Source: UBA724 sp964008075 (lineage in GTDB: Bacteria > Bacteroidota > Bacteroidia > Flavobacteriales > Flavobacteriaceae). Taken from it: 46,129 bases of DNA. Positions 42,258 to 46,129 of the stretch are shown here, piece after piece. The translations under genes were made by a program, and so were the position numbers. The notes beneath the pieces were generated by a model, which saw only the letters and a program-made list of their open reading frames with translations, was not told where the DNA came from and made no database searches. Location of the stretch: contig CAXGAP010000006.1 of NCBI GenBank assembly GCA_964008075.1, forward strand, positions 1 through 46,129. Direction: 5' to 3'. Position 1 is the stretch's first letter; every line of letters starts with the position of its first letter.

Positions 42258-44199
42258 ACTCATATTAAGTGTCTTAATAATATTTGTTGGCTGTAAGGTT
42301 TCCACTTCAGAAAGACCAAATAAAGAAATTTTTCAAAATAAGGTTTCAAGATTAAATTCAAACTTGAATAATTTTTACTACTTACAAAACAAAAAAATCG
42401 ATAGTATAGTTGCAGTCAACCATCCACTGCTAAAGAAAAATAAGTCGGGTGAAATAATTAGGCCTGATTACGTAAACGACTTTGGCGAACCTTTGTACAT
42501 TAAAAGAAGACATGGTAAGTCAGCAAACGATATTACAAGAGCAAGTGAATTGAAGGCTGGGGGAGATTTGAATCTAAATCTTTATGGAGAAGGAATTACT
42601 GTTGGGGTTTGGGATGAAGATGGAATTATGAAAGATCATGTTGAATTCATAAAATCCGAAACTGGCGCTTCAATTATTGAAACCCCCGCACCTTATGAAT
42701 CTCAAGAGATCACAAACTCACACCCTACCAGTGTGGTATCATGTATAATTTCAAATGGAGTTTGGCATGATTTTTCTCATGATTTTAGTGGTTTAGCACC
42801 TAATTTGGAAAAACTCATTTATTACGATTGGAATGCTGATATTCAAGAAATTAATGAACAGCTCCAAAGTAATACAGATTTTATTTTATCAAATCATTCT
42901 TATGGAACCATAATTTTTGATGAAGATGGCGAGCTAGCTATTTCCCCAGAATCAATTGGATATTACTCGTCTATTTCTAAAACTATCGATCAAATACTGA
43001 ATGTATATCCATATTACACTATGATTTTGGCTTCTGGAAATGATGGAGATGAGAGTTACACTTCTTTAGGTCAGGCTCTTGAAGGAATTGATTTAATGGT
43101 TGATTATAATGTGTCAAAAAATTCTATATCTGTTGGAAGTATTAACAATCAAAATTTTCCTTGGGCTGAAACCACGCTTTCTGATTTCAGCAGTGGTGGC
43201 CCTACTAACGATGGGAGAATTAAACCAGAAATAATGTCACTAGGTGAAGGTTACAGAGTAGCAGGGTGGAATGAAGATGATTCAGAGGATAAGGATAGTT
43301 ATTTTATTGTTAATGGAACATCTTTTGCTTCACCTTCTCTTACAGGTGGTTCAGCACTATTGCAGCAACATTATTCCTCAATTCATGACTCATATATGTT
43401 ATCTTCAACATTAAAAGCATTACTGTGCCACTCTGCTGATGATATACTAAAATGGGGAAACAGTGAATTAAATTATATAGGTCCTGATTCCAGAACTGGA
43501 TATGGAGTGGTCAACTTGAAAAGAGCAGCTGAAATTATTTCTGATGACGAAACAAATCCTCTAACTATTCATGAATTTGAACTGTCGAATAATGAAACCT
43601 ATGAAATTTTGTTCTCATCAAATGGTAATGAAAAGCTTATAACTACCATTAGCTGGAATGACCCATATGCTGAGATTGATCAAGAAAAAGACTTAGTTAA
43701 TGATATTGATTTAAGAATTTCAAACAATGTCTCTACTTTTTTTCCATGGGTTCTCGATAGCACTAATTACATTAACCCAGCAATAAAAGATGATAATTCT
43801 GTTGATGTAATTGAAAAAATTGAAATCGAAAATCCAAATGGTGATTATTTAATAACCGTTTCACACAAAGGAACATTAGAATCTTCTCAAAAAGTTTCGC
43901 TTATTATTTCGGGAAATGGTAATTTAACACTGAGTAGGAATAACTATGAATTTGAAGATAAAAAACTATTAATCTATCCTATACCAGCAACAAAAATATT
44001 AAATATACGTTCCCTAATTCAAGATGCAGGAATAGTTTCAGTTAAACTAATTGATTTAAATAGCAGAGTTGTTTATCGTCACAACCAGTTTGATGAACCT
44101 TTAATTCAAATCCCTACGCATAATTTAGAAAAAGGTGTTTATTTTGTTACAGTAGAGTTTGAAAATTACACGCTAAGTAAAAAAATAACCTTACAATAA
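42226..44199 (+). CDS. subtilisin-like (S8) serine protease with T9SS-type C-terminal sorting domain
   Basis: 657 residues. The catalytic triad is Asp130 (VGVWDEDG), His166 (NSHPTSV) and Ser366 (NGTSFASPS), with the oxyanion Asn272 in ASGNDGD, so it should be active. Residues 24-110 may act as a propeptide. After the catalytic domain comes a beta-rich region (about 445-570). The last ~80 residues (LLIYPIPATKILNI ... GVYFVTVEFENYTLSKKITLQ) look like a type A T9SS sorting domain. The N-terminus also has a lipobox (LIIFVGC, Cys23), an unusual combination. Arginine is AGA/AGG in 14 of 16 codons. Confidence 0.88.
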   Translation: MIFHLFSFRIKLILSVLIIFVGCKVSTSERPNKEIFQNKVSRLNSNLNNFYYLQNKKIDSIVAVNHPLLKKNKSGEIIRPDYVNDFGEPLYIKRRHGKSANDITRASELKAGGDLNLNLYGEGITVGVWDEDGIMKDHVEFIKSETGASIIETPAPYESQEITNSHPTSVVSCIISNGVWHDFSHDFSGLAPNLEKLIYYDWNADIQEINEQLQSNTDFILSNHSYGTIIFDEDGELAISPESIGYYSSISKTIDQILNVYPYYTMILASGNDGDESYTSLGQALEGIDLMVDYNVSKNSISVGSINNQNFPWAETTLSDFSSGGPTNDGRIKPEIMSLGEGYRVAGWNEDDSEDKDSYFIVNGTSFASPSLTGGSALLQQHYSSIHDSYMLSSTLKALLCHSADDILKWGNSELNYIGPDSRTGYGVVNLKRAAEIISDDETNPLTIHEFELSNNETYEILFSSNGNEKLITTISWNDPYAEIDQEKDLVNDIDLRISNNVSTFFPWVLDSTNYINPAIKDDNSVDVIEKIEIENPNGDYLITVSHKGTLESSQKVSLIISGNGNLTLSRNNYEFEDKKLLIYPIPATKILNIRSLIQDAGIVSVKLIDLNSRVVYRHNQFDEPLIQIPTHNLEKGVYFVTVEFENYTLSKKITLQ

Positions 44200-44203
44200 T
44201 AAA

Positions 44204-44923
44204 TTGATAGTTTTCGGAACTAATGCGGTCATTGAAGCAATTGAAGCTTCAAAAACCATTTCAAAAGTTTTTATTCAACGTGATATAAACAAGAACAATG
44301 CCGTACGACTCATCGGCAAATTGGAAAATTCAAAAATCCCCTATTCCTATGTTCCCATTCAAAAACTCAACAAACTCACACCTCATAACCATCAAGGAGT
44401 CGTCGCCCAGCTGAGCGAAATTACATTTCACTCACTAGAAGATCTTGTAGAGACTCATCAAAACGCTGGACTCTTCGTTCTTTTAGATGGGATTACTGAT
44501 ACCCGCAATATGGGCGCAATCATTCGCTCAGCAGCAGCTGCAAAATCCACTGCTGTTGTGATACCAACCAGTGGCTCGGCGCAAATCACAGGAGAAACGA
44601 TTAAAACTTCCGCAGGTGGGGTCTTTCAGGTTCCCATTTGTCGAGTCAGTCACCTCAAAGACGCGCTCTACTTACTGAAATCCTACGATATCCAATCGAT
44701 CGTAGCCGATGAAAAAGCAGAGCAAAACCTTTTTGAATTTAACCTTACAGGCTCGATTGCCATCATAATGGGTGCTGAAGATAAAGGAGTTTCACATGGC
44801 GTTAGAAAACTTTGTTCACATACTGCAAAGCTTCCTATTCTTGGTGATATGGACTCCTATAATGTATCCGTAGCTACAGGAATGTTTCTGTATGAAACCA
44901 TGCGACAACGTCTAAAGTCCTAA
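44204..44923 (+). CDS. rlmB: 23S rRNA (guanosine-2'-O)-methyltransferase, TrmH/SpoU family
   Basis: 239 residues. RlmB methylates G2251 of 23S rRNA in E. coli. The N-terminal substrate-binding domain opens VFGTNAVIEAIEA, and the knotted SPOUT motifs are DTRNMGAIIRSAAA (1), IIMGAEDKGVS (2) and LPILGDMDSYNVSVATGMFL (3). The start is TTG at 44204, since no ATG fits and the family begins at VFG. It lies 4 bases after the protease stop but its codon use (CGN arginine) is unlike the protease. It is followed by rarA after 17 bases. TrmH-like alternatives cannot be excluded. Confidence 0.9.
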   Translation: MIVFGTNAVIEAIEASKTISKVFIQRDINKNNAVRLIGKLENSKIPYSYVPIQKLNKLTPHNHQGVVAQLSEITFHSLEDLVETHQNAGLFVLLDGITDTRNMGAIIRSAAAAKSTAVVIPTSGSAQITGETIKTSAGGVFQVPICRVSHLKDALYLLKSYDIQSIVADEKAEQNLFEFNLTGSIAIIMGAEDKGVSHGVRKLCSHTAKLPILGDMDSYNVSVATGMFLYETMRQRLKS

Positions 44924-44940
44924 ATACTTATCTTTATTAC

Positions 44941-46129
44941 ATGAATTCTCCTCTTGCAGAACGCATGCGCCCGCAGAGGCTCGATGAATTTGTCGGTCAA
45001 GAGCATTTGGTCGGTCCAAAAGGAGTTTTGGTTTCATACAAAGATCAAAATCTGATCCCCTCGCTTCTCTTTTGGGGGCCACCAGGTGTGGGGAAAACCA
45101 CTTTGGCACAACTCATCGCATTAGATCGCCCTTTTCAGCAGCTCAGCGCAATTGAATCAGGAGTTAAAGAAGTACGGGCAGTCATCCAACAGGCAAAACG
45201 TCAAGACAGTCTGTTTTCCTCTCAAAAGCGAACCGTTTTATTTATCGATGAAATTCATCGCTTTAGCAAATCACAACAAGACGCTTTGCTTGGAGCAGTA
45301 GAAAAAGGATGGATTACACTCATTGGAGCAACAACAGAAAATCCTAGTTTTGAAGTCATTCCAGCCCTCCGCTCAAGATGCCAGTTATACATCCTCGAAC
45401 CACTATCTAAAAAGCATCTCGTTTCAATCCTAAACAAAGCCATTTCGATAGACGAACAGTTACAACAAAAATCCATTGTTCTTAAAGAAACGGATGCACT
45501 TATTCGCTATTCAGGTGGTGACGCACGTCGATTACTCAACCTTTTTGAACTGTGTGTGCTTGCCAAAAAAACTGATAAAGTTATCATTGAAAATACCTTT
45601 GTTGCCCAAATTGCACAACAAAATACAGCCCAATATAACAAAGATGGGGAACAACATTATGATATCATTTCTGCCTTTATAAAATCTATACGTGGGAGTG
45701 ACCCAAATGCTGCAATGTATTGGCTGGCTCGGATGCTTGAAGGAGGTGAAGAAATCAAATTTATTGCACGCCGTATGGTTATTCTTGCCAGTGAAGACAT
45801 TGGAAATGCCAATCCAACAGCACTTATTATGGCACAAAGTTGTTTTCAGGCAATTCACACAATCGGAATGCCAGAGGCTCGAATCATAATAAGTCAATGT
45901 GCTATTTATCTTGCAAGCTCTCCGAAAAGCAATAGCAGTTATCAGGCGATTTCAAAAGCCCAAAAACTTGTCTCAGAAACTGGAGATTTGGAGGTGCCCC
46001 TACCCTTGCGAAATGCACCCACACAATTGATGAAAGACCTCGACTTTGGCAAAAACTATGCTTACGCCCATGATTTTGACGGAAATTTTGTCGATATGGA
46101 ATTTATGCCTGAACAGCTCTCAGGTCATA
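44941..46129 (+). CDS. rarA: replication-associated recombination protein A (RarA/MgsA), 3'-truncated by the window
   Basis: An AAA+ ATPase of the clamp-loader clade, acting at stalled replication forks. The open frame runs from ATG 44941 to the last base (396 complete codons) without a stop, so roughly the last 25-30 residues are missing by family length. The N-terminus MNSPLAERMRPQRLDEFVGQ, the P-loop GPPGVGKTT (46-54), Walker B IDEIHRF (102-108) and sensor region WITLIGATTENPSF are clear. The C-terminal half has the tetramerisation region (SIRGSDPNAAMYWLARMLEG). It follows rlmB in the same direction. Confidence 0.95.
   Translation, partial: MNSPLAERMRPQRLDEFVGQEHLVGPKGVLVSYKDQNLIPSLLFWGPPGVGKTTLAQLIALDRPFQQLSAIESGVKEVRAVIQQAKRQDSLFSSQKRTVLFIDEIHRFSKSQQDALLGAVEKGWITLIGATTENPSFEVIPALRSRCQLYILEPLSKKHLVSILNKAISIDEQLQQKSIVLKETDALIRYSGGDARRLLNLFELCVLAKKTDKVIIENTFVAQIAQQNTAQYNKDGEQHYDIISAFIKSIRGSDPNAAMYWLARMLEGGEEIKFIARRMVILASEDIGNANPTALIMAQSCFQAIHTIGMPEARIIISQCAIYLASSPKSNSSYQAISKAQKLVSETGDLEVPLPLRNAPTQLMKDLDFGKNYAYAHDFDGNFVDMEFMPEQLSGH

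Noticed and set aside
44912..45109. Minus-strand open frame opposite the rarA start
   Set aside because: It covers the rarA N-terminus and P-loop in antisense and has no family resemblance.
45532..45897. Minus-strand open frame of 121 codons near the window end
   Set aside because: It lies fully antisense to rarA, whose own frame is unbroken and has clear AAA+ motifs.
1..46129. tRNA or rRNA genes, CRISPR arrays, insertion sequences, prophage and attachment sites
   Set aside because: All gaps were read on both strands; none holds a cloverleaf, repeat-spacer array, transposase or flanking direct repeats.

Overview
The window is a chromosomal segment of a marine member of the Flavobacteriia (Bacteroidetes), most likely an oceanic, proteorhodopsin-bearing flavobacterium. 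The evidence is an AT-rich sequence, repeated TAnnTTTG (-7) promoter boxes, an almost complete lack of Shine-Dalgarno sequences, a SusC/SusD pair, a protein with a type IX secretion (T9SS) sorting domain, and a proteorhodopsin with Met at the spectral-tuning site. Species-level identity cannot be read from the sequence. No rRNA, tRNA, CRISPR array, insertion sequence or prophage was seen, and no gap between genes exceeds about 200 bases.

Layout. 1-3054 (+): end of a beta-oxidation operon (3-hydroxyacyl-CoA dehydrogenase tail, thiolase, acyl-CoA dehydrogenase). 3139-5403 (-): cysteine-synthase-family enzyme and a LolC/LolE-type ABC permease. 5407-6576 (+): secreted NamZ-type N-acetylmuramidase, starting 3 bases from the permease start. 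6563-11198 (-): sterol-desaturase-family membrane protein, queE, folD, ffh and blh (retinal-forming carotene oxygenase). 11291-12028 (+): proteorhodopsin, divergent from blh, with an inverted repeat and a direct repeat in the shared upstream region and a strong terminator after it. 12081-13856 (-): argS. 13920-14333 (+): small unknown gene. 14326-19934 (-): carA, eno, gltA, an arginine-deiminase-like hydrolase and a CtlX-type hydrolase.

20032-36972 (-) is one fused str-S10-spc-alpha superoperon of 32 genes (rpsL to rplQ), ending in a clear rho-independent terminator. rpmJ (23184-23300) lies in it as a 38-codon gene. Two intercistronic regions look structured: rpsL-rpsG (two tandem hairpins ending 2 nt before the rpsG start) and rpsK-rpsD (a stem carrying an AAGGAGGG sequence). 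Both are candidate autoregulatory sites for ribosomal proteins.

37168-44199 (+) is an outer-membrane nutrient-acquisition block divergent from the superoperon: SusC, SusD, a small lipoprotein of unknown function, and a subtilisin-like protease with both a lipobox and a T9SS-like C-terminal domain. A good hairpin terminator sits inside the signal-peptide codons of the small lipoprotein, so SusCD would be expressed more strongly than the two genes behind it. The window closes with rlmB and a 3'-truncated rarA.

Working together: light-driven proton pumping (proteorhodopsin plus Blh, with carotenoid synthesis elsewhere), growth on lipids and probably peptides (beta-oxidation; SusCD plus protease), TCA and glycolytic enzymes, and the core translation machinery. 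I found no wholly new multi-gene system. The best leads are the SusCD-protease block with its internal terminator, the proteorhodopsin/blh control region, and the two ribosomal-protein leader candidates.
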